Shown: piece after piece, positions 1 to 14,460 of the stretch
Layout: the number at the start of each line of letters is the position of its first letter
Position numbering within the stretch: the first letter of the stretch is position 1
Assembly (NCBI GenBank): GCA_946885735.1
Contig: CAMPGW010000053.1
Span: 1 to 20,131, forward strand
Reading direction: 5' to 3'
From: an uncultured Gammaproteobacteria bacterium
GTDB taxonomy: Bacteria > Pseudomonadota > Gammaproteobacteria > Xanthomonadales > Xanthomonadaceae
DNA length: 20,131 bases
The notes under the pieces: model-generated
Seen by the model: the letters and a program-made list of their open reading frames with translations, nothing else
Database searches by the model: none
Told to the model about the DNA's origin: nothing
Program-made: the position numbers and the translations under genes

Positions 1-53
1 GGGACGCCGTGAATACGTCCATGTAGGCTCGTCGGCGGCATCCATGCCGCCGA
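1..53 (+). repeat. Palindromic intergenic repeat, copy A (may continue left of window)
   Basis: Positions 14-29 (tacgtccatgtaggct) are identical to the reverse complement of 254-269 in copy B. Both copies are preceded by a related gggac...cgccg stretch. At 33-52 there is a perfect hairpin, cggcggcat-cc-atgccgccg, with a 9-bp stem and 2-nt loop, at the same place relative to the shared core as the hairpin of copy B. The left limit cannot be seen because the window starts here. It resembles REP/BIME-type dispersed palindromes of bacterial intergenic DNA. The family name and genome copy number are unknown to me. Confidence 0.7.
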
Positions 54-195
54 AGCCCGCGCGAAACCCTGACGGCATCCGCTCCCCCCAATCCCTCGCG
101 GTACCAGGAAATGCTTTTCCACTCTGGGGGAGCTTGGTGGTTCCGGCATCTGCCGAGGTTCGAAGGCTGACGGAAAGCCGCTGCCACACTTTGGA

Positions 196-311
196 GGGGG
201 CCGGTCGCCGGTAACCCGTGGCGGAACTTTCGGCGCCATGGATGGCGCCGAAAAGCCTACATGGACGTACTTGCGGCGTGTCCCGCCACGGGTTACCGGC
301 GACCGGACCCG
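196..311 (-). repeat. Palindromic intergenic repeat, copy B, with long outer inverted arms
   Basis: This is the inverted copy of the 1-53 repeat. The core is 254-269 and the inner hairpin is 231-250 (cggcgccat-gg-atggcgccg, 9-bp stem). The unit is enclosed by a perfect 24-bp inverted repeat, 201-224 with 283-306. It begins 14 bp beyond the acnA stop codon, so the acnA mRNA would carry a very stable 3' stem. No T-tract follows, so it is not a classical intrinsic terminator. It could protect the mRNA end, assist termination, or be a mobile palindromic element. Confidence 0.75.
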
Positions 312-324
312 TGCCGAAACAAAG

Positions 325-3066
<2,742 letters not shown>

Positions 3067-3123
3067 GGATGCTCCGGGGCTGGGGAAGGCCGGGCGGAGA
3101 CGGGCGCGCGCCGGCAAGCCGAT

Positions 3124-3129
3124 ATTATG
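3124..3129 (-). promoter_or_regulatory. Possible -10 box for acnA
   Basis: The minus strand reads CATAAT, one mismatch from TATAAT, in an AT-rich island of the 96-bp hflD-acnA gap. It would start a transcript near 3117, giving acnA a leader of about 50 nt. I see no convincing -35 element at 16-18 bp spacing, so this is weak. Read-through from the hflD operon is equally possible. Confidence 0.3.
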
Positions 3130-3162
3130 CCCGAACCGCCGCCTGCTTGCCGCGTTGTGCCG

Positions 3163-3783
3163 CTACCCGCGCGGCGACGACCGGCCGTCGAGCAGCTCCC
3201 GCGCGATGTCCACCATCCTGCGGCGCGACAGCAGGAAATCCCAGTAACTGCCGCCGGATTGCCGCCAGAGCACGGCTGAACGCAAGGCCGCCAGCAGCGT
3301 GGCGCGGACTTCCCCGACCAGCGATGCCTGGCTCAGGTACACGGGGTTTCCCTGCACCAGCACGCGCGGACCCAGCGGGCTGATCCGTTCGGCGTACAGC
3401 TCGCCAAGACGCAGGAGGATGGTGGGATGCGAGAGACCCAGCGCTTCGCGTTGGCGGTCGATGTCCAGCAGCGCCTGGTGCACGGCATCGGCCACGCCGG
3501 CCGCAGCCATGAACCGGCGCTCCAGGTGCAGCACGTTCATCGCGATGCGGGTCTGCCCCGCGTCCCGGTCGCTGCCGTCGAGCTGGGCGACGACGCGATG
3601 CAGGCCCTGCTTGAGTTCGGCAACGCCGCCGTACACCGCCTCGGGCGTGTCGGCGTCGAAGGCGAACAGGCTGCCGATGCAGGCAGCCAGCGGCCGCGAT
3701 TCGGCCTGGCCGTTGTTGGCCATTTCCTGCACCAGGCGCACGGCCTGCAGCAGGCCGGCGAGGGCGATGACGCGATCCTTCAT
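3163..3783 (-). CDS. hflD: High-frequency lysogenization protein HflD homologue
   Basis: A 206-residue, mostly helical protein matching the HflD (YcfC) family in length and sequence character (it opens [20 protein letters not shown]). In E. coli, HflD is a membrane-associated protein identified through its effect on phage lambda CII; its general cellular role is unclear. It follows mnmA directly: its ATG overlaps the mnmA stop codon as ATGA (3780-3783), implying translational coupling, and the mnmA-hflD pairing is the one known from E. coli. No catalytic motif is visible, and none is expected. The open frame extends upstream into mnmA, but the family start and the overlap fix the ATG at 3783. 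Confidence 0.92.
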   Translation of the reverse strand: MKDRVIALAGLLQAVRLVQEMANNGQAESRPLAACIGSLFAFDADTPEAVYGGVAELKQGLHRVVAQLDGSDRDAGQTRIAMNVLHLERRFMAAAGVADAVHQALLDIDRQREALGLSHPTILLRLGELYAERISPLGPRVLVQGNPVYLSQASLVGEVRATLLAALRSAVLWRQSGGSYWDFLLSRRRMVDIARELLDGRSSPRG

Positions 3784-4913
3784 GCGGCCTGTTCCTTGTG
3801 GGTCTGGCATGGGTGCTCGCGCTCGAAGCGGGCATCGGTGGAGTGGATGACGGCGCCGCCCAGGCAGGCCTCGCCATCGTAGAGGACGACGGACTGCCCC
3901 GGCGTGACCGCCCGTTGGGGCAGTTCGAAGCGTACGTCCAGGGTTCCCGTGTCCGTGACGACCACTTCGCAAGCCTGGTCGTGCTGGCGGTAGCGGGTGC
4001 GTGCGGTGCAGCGGAATCGGGAGGCCGGCGGTGCGCCGGCGACGAAGTGCGCCGCTTCGCTGGCCAGCCGGGTGGACATCAGCCATGCGCTGTCGGCGCC
4101 CTGGTCCACGACCAGCACGTTCGCCTCCAGGTCCTTGCCGACGACGAACCAGGGTGCGGCCGCGCGGCCGCGCACGCCGCCCACGTGCAGCCCCTCCCGC
4201 TGCCCGAGGGTGTAGAAGAACACGCCATCGTGCTGGCCAAGCACGGCGCCGTCCACGCTGCGTATTTCACCGGGACGGGCGGGCAACCAGCGCGACAGGA
4301 AGCTGCGGAAGTCGCGCTCGCCGATGAAGCAGATGCCGGTGGAATCCTTCTTGCGCGCGGTCGGCAGCGCCGATTCGAGCGCGATCCGGCGCACCTCCGC
4401 CTTGGGCAGGTGGCCGATCGGGAACAGCGTGGCGGCCAGCGCGTCCTGGCCGAGCTGGTGCAGGAAATAGCTCTGGTCCTTGCCGGCGTCCGCGCCACGC
4501 AGCAGCCGCCAGCGTCCGTGCTCGCGGTCGATGCGCGCGTAATGGCCGGTGGCGATGCGTTCCGCGCCCAGGCGCCTGGCCTCGTCGAGGAAGGTCTTGA
4601 ACTTGATCTCGCGATTGCACAGCACGTCGGGATTGGGCGTGCGGCCCGCCGCGTACTCGGCCAGGAAATGTTCGAACACGCCCGACCAGTACTCGCGGGC
4701 GAAGTTGCGTGCGTGGAAGGGAATGCCCAATCGCGCGCAGACCGCGAGCGCATCGCGCCGGTCGTCCTCGGCGCGGCAGCCGCTGTCGCCTTCCTCGTCC
4801 CAGTTCTGCATGAACAGGCCGGCGATCGCCTCGCCCGAGGCGTGCAGCAGCCAGGCGGCCACGGACGAATCCACCCCGCCCGACATTCCGACGACGACCG
4901 AGGGCGCGCCCAT
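3780..4913 (-). CDS. mnmA: tRNA-specific 2-thiouridylase MnmA
   Basis: Installs the 2-thio group on wobble uridine 34 of tRNA-Lys, -Glu and -Gln, using ATP and sulfur relayed by TusE/IscS-type donors. The 377-residue length is normal. The N-terminal PP-loop is SGGVDSS (residues 11-17). The two catalytic cysteines are C99 (in [12 protein letters not shown]) and C195 (in [12 protein letters not shown]), corresponding to C102 and C199 of the E. coli enzyme. The C-terminal part forms the usual beta-barrel. The start codon shares one base with the nudJ stop (TGATG, 4911-4915), and the stop overlaps the hflD start, so the gene sits in the middle of a coupled operon. Confidence 0.97.
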   Translation of the reverse strand: MGAPSVVVGMSGGVDSSVAAWLLHASGEAIAGLFMQNWDEEGDSGCRAEDDRRDALAVCARLGIPFHARNFAREYWSGVFEHFLAEYAAGRTPNPDVLCNREIKFKTFLDEARRLGAERIATGHYARIDREHGRWRLLRGADAGKDQSYFLHQLGQDALAATLFPIGHLPKAEVRRIALESALPTARKKDSTGICFIGERDFRSFLSRWLPARPGEIRSVDGAVLGQHDGVFFYTLGQREGLHVGGVRGRAAAPWFVVGKDLEANVLVVDQGADSAWLMSTRLASEAAHFVAGAPPASRFRCTARTRYRQHDQACEVVVTDTGTLDVRFELPQRAVTPGQSVVLYDGEACLGGAVIHSTDARFEREHPCQTHKEQAA

Positions 4914-5392
4914 CAGGACACCTGGGCGAGCGCGTCGAGTGGATGGCGGCGACCGCCGAGGAAGTCCTCCACCGCCCGCCAGACGAGCGGACTGCGATGA
5001 CGCTCCTGCTGCGCGCGCAGCTCATCCGGCGTCAGCCACAGGGCCTGGACGATGCCCTCGTCGAGGGGCCGGTCGGGCTCGTGCGCCAGGGGCTCGGCCG
5101 CGAAGGCCATGCGCAGGTAGTGGCGACCCGACCCGCCCGCGGCCTCGTCCGGCGCCTTCCACTGGTAGGCGCCGACGAAGGCGGTCAGGCGGACTCGCCA
5201 GCCGGTTTCCTCCAGCGTCTCGCGCAGCGCCGCCTCGAACAGCGATTCGTCCGGCTCGAGGTGCCCGGCCGGCTGGTTGAGCACGCGGCGCCCGCGCACC
5301 TCCTCCTCGACCATCAGCAGGCGGTCCTCGCGGACCACCACGGTGGCCACGGTCACGTCAGGCTGCCAGAACTGGCCGCGCCGGTAGCTCAT
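4913..5392 (-). CDS. nudJ: NUDIX hydrolase, NudJ-like phosphatase
   Basis: A 159-residue single-domain NUDIX protein. The NUDIX box occupies residues 43-65 with every key residue present: G43, E49, R57-E58, E61-E62 and G64. The NudJ name rests on length and on the nudJ-mnmA-hflD order, as in E. coli, where NudJ (about 153 aa) hydrolyses nucleoside tri- and diphosphates and the thiamine precursor HMP pyrophosphate. The substrate cannot be read from sequence alone. The ATG directly follows the TGA of the upstream exported-protein gene (no gap, 5390-5395), so it probably depends on translation of that gene. Confidence 0.88.
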   Translation of the reverse strand: MSYRRGQFWQPDVTVATVVVREDRLLMVEEEVRGRRVLNQPAGHLEPDESLFEAALRETLEETGWRVRLTAFVGAYQWKAPDEAAGGSGRHYLRMAFAAEPLAHEPDRPLDEGIVQALWLTPDELRAQQERHRSPLVWRAVEDFLGGRRHPLDALAQVS

Positions 5393-5866
5393 TCAGAACT
5401 CGTCCTTGGCGCCGGTGAGTTCGATTTCCTTGTCGTCGGCGATGGAGGCGACGATGTCCATCAGTTGCTCCAGTCCGGTGGCGTCCACCGAGTCCGGGAT
5501 CCTGGCGACGAAGTACAGGATGTCCCCTGAGATCTCCCAGGCGCCCAGCTTGTAGCCCTGGTTCTCCCGCAGCAGGCCGAGCGCCATCTCGCCGGTGACG
5601 GCGTTGCCGGCGACGCGGGCGACCGGGGCGAAGATCTGCCGGACCTGGAGGCCGCCGACTTCCTCGGTGGATCCCGACACGAAAAGCAGATGGGTCCGCT
5701 TTTCCTCCGAAAAGGAGTAGGTGATCTTGTAGTCGCCGTCCTTGTCCACTTCGTACTTGACGCCCCGCGCCTGGAGCCTGGACTCGACCGAGGCGTCGGC
5801 GGCCAGCACGGGAGCGGCGAGCGACAGGGCCACGGACAGGGCCAGTGCAGGGAGGGTGAGTCGCAT
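5393..5866 (-). CDS. Exported YbjN-like protein of unknown function
   Basis: A 157-residue protein with a clear signal peptide ([22 protein letters not shown], cleavage likely after A22), so the mature protein is probably periplasmic. The mature part resembles the YbjN domain: an N-terminal [18 protein letters not shown] strand pattern, then a strand-helix end ([17 protein letters not shown], then a helix around [11 protein letters not shown]). I base the family on pattern only. It has no cysteines and no lipobox. It is the first gene of a tight run with nudJ, mnmA and hflD and is divergent from clpS. The function is not known. Confidence 0.8.
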   Translation of the reverse strand: MRLTLPALALSVALSLAAPVLAADASVESRLQARGVKYEVDKDGDYKITYSFSEEKRTHLLFVSGSTEEVGGLQVRQIFAPVARVAGNAVTGEMALGLLRENQGYKLGAWEISGDILYFVARIPDSVDATGLEQLMDIVASIADDKEIELTGAKDEF

Positions 5867-5963
5867 ATGGATTTTTCCAGAAGGGCGTGCCCTCCATTCT
5901 GGCGGCAGGCCCCCGGCCCGTCCATCGCCGGCGACGCTTGCAACCGCCGCGCACGCCCCGATC

Positions 5964-5969
5964 TATAAT
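5964..5969 (+). promoter_or_regulatory. Perfect -10 box of clpS
   Basis: TATAAT lies with six bases (ccccgc) between it and the clpS ATG at 5976. Normal spacing puts the transcription start on or next to the A of the ATG, so clpS would be leaderless or nearly so, in line with the absence of a Shine-Dalgarno sequence. The best -35 candidate, TTGCAA at 5938-5943, is 20 bp upstream, longer than ideal. Confidence 0.6.
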
Positions 5970-5975
5970 CCCCGC

Positions 5976-6302
5976 ATGTCCCATGAACCCCATCCCGAGC
6001 GTGAACACGAACACGGTGCGATGGTCGAGACTTCGCGTCCCGAAGTCACCCGTCCGCCGCTCTACCAGGTCGTGCTCTTGAACGACGACTTCACGCCCAT
6101 GGATTTCGTGGTCGAGGTGCTGCAGGTTTTCTTCGCGTTAAACCGCGAAAAGGCGACGCAGGTCATGCTTCACGTGCACACCCGCGGCAAGGGCGTTTGC
6201 GGCGTCTACACGCGGGAAGTGGCTGAATCCAAAGTGACGCAGGTGAACGAATTCTCCAGGCTGCACCAGCATCCCCTGTTGTGCAGCATGGAAAAGGCCT
6301 AG
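5976..6302 (+). CDS. clpS: ATP-dependent Clp protease adaptor ClpS
   Basis: The N-recognin that binds proteins bearing N-terminal Leu, Phe, Tyr or Trp and hands them to ClpAP. It has 108 residues, the usual size. After a flexible charged N-terminal stretch (1-28), the core begins [18 protein letters not shown]36 and D37 with H68 correspond to the residues that grip the alpha-amino group in E. coli ClpS, and M42 corresponds to the gatekeeper methionine. The [17 protein letters not shown] segment is typical. The ATG at 5976 is chosen because the open frame further upstream contains the promoter and has no family similarity. clpA follows after 105 bp. Confidence 0.96.
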   Translation: MSHEPHPEREHEHGAMVETSRPEVTRPPLYQVVLLNDDFTPMDFVVEVLQVFFALNREKATQVMLHVHTRGKGVCGVYTREVAESKVTQVNEFSRLHQHPLLCSMEKA

Positions 6303-6316
6303 GCTGGACACACGGG

Positions 6317-6390
6317 CGGGACGCAGTGTCCCGTTCGTGGCGGGTGTCAAAAGCTGGAATTCCCGGGTGGGCGACCCCACATCCCGGGAA
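6317..6390 (+). promoter_or_regulatory. Two hairpins in the clpS-clpA gap
   Basis: The first hairpin is CGGGAC-gcagt-GTCCCG (6317-6333), just after the clpS stop and without a T-tract. The second is stronger: TTCCCGGG (6360-6367) pairs with CCCGGGAA (6383-6390), and TGGG/CCCA can pair inside it with a small bulge. It ends 7 nt before the clpA GGAG (6398-6401). The pair could attenuate clpS transcripts or affect clpA translation; no test is possible from sequence alone. Confidence 0.4.
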
Positions 6391-6407
6391 ACCTCTCGGA
6401 GACGACC

Positions 6408-8693
<2,286 letters not shown>

Positions 8694-8716
8694 TCGTCGC
8701 CGCGGAGGCTGGAACG

Positions 8717-8746
8717 AAAACGGCGGCCATTGGCCGCCGTTTTTTT
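8717..8746. terminator. Bidirectional intrinsic terminator between clpA and infA
   Basis: Stem CGGCGGCC (8721-8728), loop att, stem GGCCGCCG (8732-8739), followed by seven T on the plus strand and preceded by four A (T on the minus strand). It sits between the clpA stop (8693) and the infA stop (8763), so it can end both convergent transcripts. It is the clearest terminator in the window. Confidence 0.93.
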
Positions 8747-8762
8747 GCACCGATCCGGAGGC

Positions 8763-8981
8763 TTACTTCATCCGGTAGGTGATCCGGCCCTTCGTCAAGT
8801 CGTAGGGCGTCATCTCGATCTTGACCTTGTCGCCGGTCAGGATGCGGATGTAGTTCTTGCGCATGCGCCCGGAGATGTGGGCGGTGACGACATGGCCGTT
8901 CTCGAGCTTCACCCGGAAAACGGTATTGGGGAGGGTTTCGAGGATGGTGCCTTCGAACTCGATGGAATCGTCTTTGGACAT
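8763..8981 (-). CDS. infA: Translation initiation factor IF-1
   Basis: A 72-residue S1-type OB-fold protein that binds the ribosomal A site during initiation. The whole sequence, beginning [20 protein letters not shown] and ending [13 protein letters not shown], is the canonical IF-1 with no insertion or loss. It is the last gene of the trxB-acyltransferase-aat-infA run, 41 bp after the aat stop, and is followed by the bidirectional terminator. Longer frames reading into this gene from upstream are rejected because IF-1 size and sequence fix the ATG at 8981. Confidence 0.98.
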   Translation of the reverse strand: MSKDDSIEFEGTILETLPNTVFRVKLENGHVVTAHISGRMRKNYIRILTGDKVKIEMTPYDLTKGRITYRMK

Positions 8982-9022
8982 GCTCTGCCAGGAAGGGGTG
9001 GGGCGGCCACGCAAGTCGCGAA

Positions 9023-9796
9023 TCATGCCACAGGCGGCGGTTGCGCGCAAAAACCGGCGGTATCGGCCCGGCCGAAGCCGGCCGCCGGTCGCTCGCCGAA
9101 GGCCTGCGTCCAGCGGCCGGGCAGCCCCTTGCGGTCCGACAATTCGGCCACCAAGCCCAGGAACGGCGGCCTCGGCATGCGCCTGCCGCCGAGCAACCGC
9201 AGGTGCGGGTTCTCCAACTGGGCGTCCAGCAGCGGCCAGCCGCGCTCGCGCATGAAACCGATCAGGCCAGCCAACGCCAGCTTGGATCCGCCCGACTCCG
9301 CGCTGAACATGCTCTCGCCGAACACCATGGCGCCGACGGCGACGGCATAGATTCCGCCCACCAGCCGCTCGCCGTCGTACACCTCGATGCTGTGGGCATG
9401 CCCCAGCCGGTGCAGCTCGGAGTAGGCCGACGCCATCTGCGGCACGATCCAGGTATCGTCCTGGCCGGGCCGCACCCGCGCGCAGGCCGCCACCACGGCA
9501 TCGAAGGCGGTGTCGGCGCGCAGCGTCCACGACGACCGTCGCAGTTGCCGGCGCAAGCGCGAGGCAAGCCCGAAGCGGGCGGTCTCGAACACCATCCGCG
9601 GGTCCGGACTCCACCACAGGATGGGCTGCCCCCGCGAATACCAGGGAAAGATGCCTTGCCGGTAGGCGGCCAGCAGCCGCGTTGGCGAGAGATCGCCACC
9701 CACCGCGAGCAGCCCGTCCGGCGCGCGCAGCGCCAGGCGCGGCGGCGGGAAGGGCGCGTCCGGGTCAGTGCCCAGCAGGAAGGGCGGACGGGTCAC
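9023..9796 (-). CDS. aat: Leucyl/phenylalanyl-tRNA--protein transferase
   Basis: Transfers Leu or Phe from aminoacyl-tRNA to proteins with N-terminal Arg or Lys, creating ClpS-recognised degrons in the cytoplasm. Hallmarks are [20 protein letters not shown] (33-52), [17 protein letters not shown] with E161, and D191-A-Q193, matching the family's DCQ site with the Cys replaced by Ala. With the GTG at 9796 the protein has 257 residues, somewhat longer than the 234 of E. coli. No ATG is available near the conserved start, and no good ribosome-binding site precedes the GTG. The start overlaps the end of the upstream acyltransferase gene by 32 bp, implying coupled translation. Confidence 0.93.
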   Translation of the reverse strand: MTRPPFLLGTDPDAPFPPPRLALRAPDGLLAVGGDLSPTRLLAAYRQGIFPWYSRGQPILWWSPDPRMVFETARFGLASRLRRQLRRSSWTLRADTAFDAVVAACARVRPGQDDTWIVPQMASAYSELHRLGHAHSIEVYDGERLVGGIYAVAVGAMVFGESMFSAESGGSKLALAGLIGFMRERGWPLLDAQLENPHLRLLGGRRMPRPPFLGLVAELSDRKGLPGRWTQAFGERPAAGFGRADTAGFCAQPPPVA

Positions 9797-10907
9797 GGAA
9801 GGGGCTGTGTTCAAGCACCTGCGCACGATAGCGCAGCACCGATTCGCGCTCCTGCGCGCACCACCCGGCGAGGGCGTCGGCGAAGCGCGTGTCGCCCACG
9901 TGGTGGCGGCTGTGCGTGAGTACCGGCAGGAATCCGCGGGCGATCTTGTGCTCGCCCTGCGCGCCGGGCTCGAAGCAGCGCAGGCCCTCGCGCAGGCAGT
10001 ACTCGATGCCCTGGTAGTAGCAGACTTCGAAGTGCAGGCCCGGCACCGTCGCCGTCGCTCCCCAGTAGCGCCCGTACAGCGTGTCGCCGCCGCGCAGGAA
10101 CAAGGCCCCGGCGATCGTCTCGCCCTCGCGCTCGGCCAGCACCAGCCACAGCGCCCGGGGCATCGCGCGGGCCAGGTGCCGGAAGAAGGCCAGGGTGAGT
10201 GCCGGCCGGTTCCCTTTTTCCGCCTGGGTGAGGCAGTAGAACGCGTGCATCGCCTCGAGGTCATCGTCGCTGGCCTCGTCGCCATGCACCTGGCGCAGGC
10301 GGATCCCGGCGCGCTGCACCTGGGCGCGTTCGGCCCGCAGGTTCTTGCGCTTGCGGCTGGTGAACGCCGAGAGGAAGCCGTCGAAGTCGCTCCAGCCCGC
10401 GTCGTTGCGCCAGTGGAACTGCACGTCGACGCGCGCAAGCCACTCCGGCCCGAAGGCGTCCAGGTCGGCGGGCGCGAGGAAGTTCGCATGCACCGACGAC
10501 AGGCCCGTCTGGTCCGCCAGCGCGGCCAGGGCCGACGCCAGCAGGCCCCGCGCATCCGCCTCGCCCGCCAGCAATCGCGGACCGGCCACGGGCGAGTAGG
10601 GCACCGCCACCAGCCATTTGGGGAAGTAGTCCAGGCCGTGCTGCGCCCAGGCATGCGCCCAGGCATGGTCGAAGACGAACTCGCCGTGGGAATTGGATTT
10701 CAGGTAGGCCGGCGCCGCGGCCACCAGCCGGTCGCCGTCGTAGGCGGCGAGGTGGCGGGGTCGCCAGCCCCAGGCCGGCTTCAGGCAGCCATGGCGTTCC
10801 AGGCCCGACAGGAAGGCGTGGCTGACGAAGGGATTGCCGCCGTCGTGAAGCCCGTCCCAGGCCGACGCCTCGACGGCGTCCAGCGAATCCAGCAGCCGCA
10901 GCTCCAT
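9765..10907 (-). CDS. COG3146-type N-acyltransferase (GNAT/FemAB-like)
   Basis: A 380-residue cytoplasmic protein of the family often labelled 'peptidoglycan biosynthesis/recognition' or GNAT N-acetyltransferase. Recognisable stretches are NPFVSHAFLSGLE, SHGEFVFDHAWAHAW, FTSRKRKNLRAER, and HKIARGFLPVLTHSRHH near the C-terminus. The acyl donor and acceptor are not known to me. It starts 17 bp after the trxB stop and overlaps aat by 32 bp, so it is part of the trxB-aat-infA operon and occupies the place where E. coli has cydDC. The ATG at 10907 begins MELRLLDSLDAVEAS, the natural start of the fold; the open frame upstream is a trxB shadow. Confidence 0.85.
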   Translation of the reverse strand: MELRLLDSLDAVEASAWDGLHDGGNPFVSHAFLSGLERHGCLKPAWGWRPRHLAAYDGDRLVAAAPAYLKSNSHGEFVFDHAWAHAWAQHGLDYFPKWLVAVPYSPVAGPRLLAGEADARGLLASALAALADQTGLSSVHANFLAPADLDAFGPEWLARVDVQFHWRNDAGWSDFDGFLSAFTSRKRKNLRAERAQVQRAGIRLRQVHGDEASDDDLEAMHAFYCLTQAEKGNRPALTLAFFRHLARAMPRALWLVLAEREGETIAGALFLRGGDTLYGRYWGATATVPGLHFEVCYYQGIEYCLREGLRCFEPGAQGEHKIARGFLPVLTHSRHHVGDTRFADALAGWCAQERESVLRYRAQVLEHSPFRDPSALPAGH

Positions 10908-10924
10908 GCCCGGCCGCCGCCGCG

Positions 10925-12014
<1,090 letters not shown>

Positions 12015-12066
12015 TCCACGCAGCATTCCCGCCGTACCCAACCCCCGACAAGGCCTGCAGCGCACG

Positions 12067-14394
12067 GTGGCACGAACGACTGAAAAGACCGCGCGCCCGG
12101 GCGCGGATGACCGCCGCCAGAAGCTGTGGCGCGAACTCGCGCTGGTGGCGATCGCGCCCTTGCTTCTCTACCTGCTCGCCAGCCTGGCGAGCTATTCGAC
12201 CGAGGATCCGGGCTGGTCGCGCACCGGCAGCGTCGCCGGGCCCCTGCACAACATCGGCGGACTGGTCGGCGCCTACAGCGCGGACCTCGCGTTCTGGTTC
12301 TTCGGCTACGCCGCCTACAGCGTGCCGCTGGTGCTCGGCGGCATCGCCTGGATCGCCCTGTTCGGACTGGATTCGGACGGCGACGGGCGCGTGGACTTCG
12401 GCCCGGCCCTGCGCTTGATCGGCATCGTCGGCTTCCTGGTCAGCGCGAGCGGCCTGCTCGACCTGTTGGGCGGCGCGTCGCCGCATCTTCCGGCCGAGAC
12501 CGGGGGCATCCTCGGCCAGGCGGTGGGCGGCGCCATGCAGGGCGTCTTCGGCCCGATGGGCGGCAACCTGTTCCTGTTCGTGGTCTTCATGATGTCGGTG
12601 ACCCTGGCCACCGGACTGAGCTGGTTCGCGGTGATGGACTGGATCGGTGCGATGGTGCTGGCCGGCATCGACCGCTTCTCGCAGAAGAAGCAGGAGGCCG
12701 CCGAATGGCAGCGGACCCGCACCCTGCGCGAGGAGCGCGAGGAAGTGCGCAAGGCCGACACGGAAAAACGCTCGCGCCGCGAACCGGTGAAGATCGAGGC
12801 GCCCGCACGCACCGTCATCGAGAAAAGCGAGCGCGCCCAGCGCGAGCAACAGATCCCGCTGTTCAACGTCGGTGGCGACAACTCCTTGCCGCCGCTGTCA
12901 CTGCTGGACGACCCCAAGCCGCAGCCCAAGGGCTATTCCGAAGAGACGCTCGAGACCCTGTCCAGGCAGATCGAGTTCAAGCTCAAGGACTTCCGCATCG
13001 AGGCGCAGGTGGTCGGCGCCTACCCGGGGCCGGTGATCACCCGTTTCGAGATGGAGCCGGCGCCGGGCGTGAAGGGCAGCCAGATCAGCTCGCTGGACAA
13101 GGACATCGCCCGCGGCCTGTCGGTGAAGTCGGTGCGCGTGGTGGACGTGATCCCCGGCAAGTCGGTGGTCGGACTGGAGATCCCGAACTCGCAGCGCGAG
13201 ATGATCTACCTGTCCGAACTGCTGCGCTCGAAGGAATACGACAAGAGCGCGAGCCCGCTGACCATCGCCCTGGGCAAGGACATCGGCGGGCGCCCGGTGG
13301 TCGCGGATCTCGCGCGCATGCCGCACTTGCTGGTCGCAGGCACCACCGGCTCCGGCAAATCGGTGGGCGTCAACGCGATGGTGCTCAGCCTGCTGTACAA
13401 GGCCAGCCCGCGCGACGTGCGCATGTTGATGGTGGATCCGAAGATGCTCGAGCTCAGCGTCTACCAGGGCATCCCGCACCTGCTGGCGCCGGTGGTCACC
13501 GACATGAAGGAGGCCGCCAATGGCCTGCGCTGGTGCGTGGCGGAGATGGAGCGCCGCTACAAGGTCATGAGCGCGGTCGGCGTGCGCAACCTCGCCGGCT
13601 TCAACCGCAAGGTCAAGGACGCGCAGGACGCCGGCCAGCCCTTGATGGATCCGCTGTTCCGGCCCAATCCGGACGCCAACGAGGGGCCGCGCCCGCTCGA
13701 GGAACTGCCCTACATCGTCGTCTTCATCGACGAGTTCGCCGACATGATGATGATCGTCGGCAAGAAGGTGGAGGAGTTGATCGCGCGCCTGGCGCAGAAG
13801 GCGCGTGCGGCGGGCATCCACCTCATCCTCGCCACCCAGCGGCCGTCGGTGGACGTGATCACCGGCCTGATCAAGGCCAACATCCCGACCCGCATCGCCT
13901 TCCAGGTCTCCAGCAAGATCGACTCGCGCACGATCCTCGATCAATCCGGCGCGGAGACGCTGCTGGGCCACGGCGACATGCTCTACCTGCCGCCCGGCAC
14001 GGCGATGCCCGAGCGCGTGCATGGCGCCTTCGTCAGCGACGAGGAAGTGCATCGCGTGGTCGCCCACCTCAAGCAGCACGGCGGCGGCACCGACTACATC
14101 ACCGGCGTGCTGGAGGAAGTACAGACGATGGGTGACGGCGTGGTCGTCGGCCCCACCGGCCTGCCGGAGGCCGGCGGCGGCAGCGGCGACGAGTCCGACC
14201 CGCTGTACGACGAAGCGGTGAAGATCGTCACCGAAACCCGACGCGCCTCGATTTCCGGCGTGCAGCGGCGCCTGAAGATCGGCTACAACCGCGCCGCCCG
14301 GCTGGTGGAGGCCATGGAAGCCGCCGGTGTGGTGTCGGCCCAGGAAAGCAACGGCGACCGCAGCGTGCTGGCGCCCCCGCCGCCGCGGAACTGA
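12067..14394 (+). CDS. ftsK: DNA translocase FtsK
   Basis: A septal DNA pump that coordinates chromosome segregation with division and activates XerCD at dif. The 775 residues resemble the compact xanthomonad form, lacking E. coli's long linker. The N-terminal membrane domain has about four helices (near 24-44, 72-100, 115-133 and 165-187), followed by a short charged linker. The motor has Walker A GTTGSGKS (425-432) and Walker [10 protein letters not shown] (D555-E556), plus the [20 protein letters not shown] segment. The winged-helix gamma domain that reads KOPS begins near 711 ([11 protein letters not shown]). The GTG start at 12067 ([12 protein letters not shown]) is my choice because it follows the likely -10 box; in-frame ATGs upstream precede the promoter. 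Confidence 0.94.
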   Translation: MARTTEKTARPGADDRRQKLWRELALVAIAPLLLYLLASLASYSTEDPGWSRTGSVAGPLHNIGGLVGAYSADLAFWFFGYAAYSVPLVLGGIAWIALFGLDSDGDGRVDFGPALRLIGIVGFLVSASGLLDLLGGASPHLPAETGGILGQAVGGAMQGVFGPMGGNLFLFVVFMMSVTLATGLSWFAVMDWIGAMVLAGIDRFSQKKQEAAEWQRTRTLREEREEVRKADTEKRSRREPVKIEAPARTVIEKSERAQREQQIPLFNVGGDNSLPPLSLLDDPKPQPKGYSEETLETLSRQIEFKLKDFRIEAQVVGAYPGPVITRFEMEPAPGVKGSQISSLDKDIARGLSVKSVRVVDVIPGKSVVGLEIPNSQREMIYLSELLRSKEYDKSASPLTIALGKDIGGRPVVADLARMPHLLVAGTTGSGKSVGVNAMVLSLLYKASPRDVRMLMVDPKMLELSVYQGIPHLLAPVVTDMKEAANGLRWCVAEMERRYKVMSAVGVRNLAGFNRKVKDAQDAGQPLMDPLFRPNPDANEGPRPLEELPYIVVFIDEFADMMMIVGKKVEELIARLAQKARAAGIHLILATQRPSVDVITGLIKANIPTRIAFQVSSKIDSRTILDQSGAETLLGHGDMLYLPPGTAMPERVHGAFVSDEEVHRVVAHLKQHGGGTDYITGVLEEVQTMGDGVVVGPTGLPEAGGGSGDESDPLYDEAVKIVTETRRASISGVQRRLKIGYNRAARLVEAMEAAGVVSAQESNGDRSVLAPPPPRN

Positions 14395-14460
14395 GGCGGC
14401 GGTTCGCGTTCAGAGTGGTTGGGGCAGACTGCGCCCGGTGCTGGAATGGGAGATGTGTTG

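Larger units (their letters stand above)
1..324. other. Non-coding region downstream of acnA
   Basis: No credible gene is seen on either strand here. The region holds two copies of a palindromic repeat in opposite orientations (1-53 and 196-311), separated by about 140 bp (54-195) in which I recognise nothing. An open frame starting at 238 runs antisense through acnA and has the Arg/Ala/His/Val-rich composition of a GC-rich shadow frame, so it was not called. The acnA stop codon lies at 325-327, so any acnA transcript would run into the 196-311 element. Confidence 0.7.

Noticed and set aside
1..311. CRISPR-like interpretation of the two repeats
   Set aside because: Only two copies, in opposite orientations, with unequal flanks and no spacer periodicity; they fit a palindromic intergenic repeat instead.
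9747..9754. GGGAAGGG, a match to the FtsK-orienting KOPS pattern GGGNAGGG
   Set aside because: A single 8-mer in a G-rich gene; meaningful only as a genome-wide strand-skew statistic that cannot be computed here.
12126..14135. 669-codon open frame in another frame of ftsK
   Set aside because: Gly/Arg/Ala-rich frame-shifted reading of ftsK without any recognisable motif; the ftsK frame is intact and canonical.
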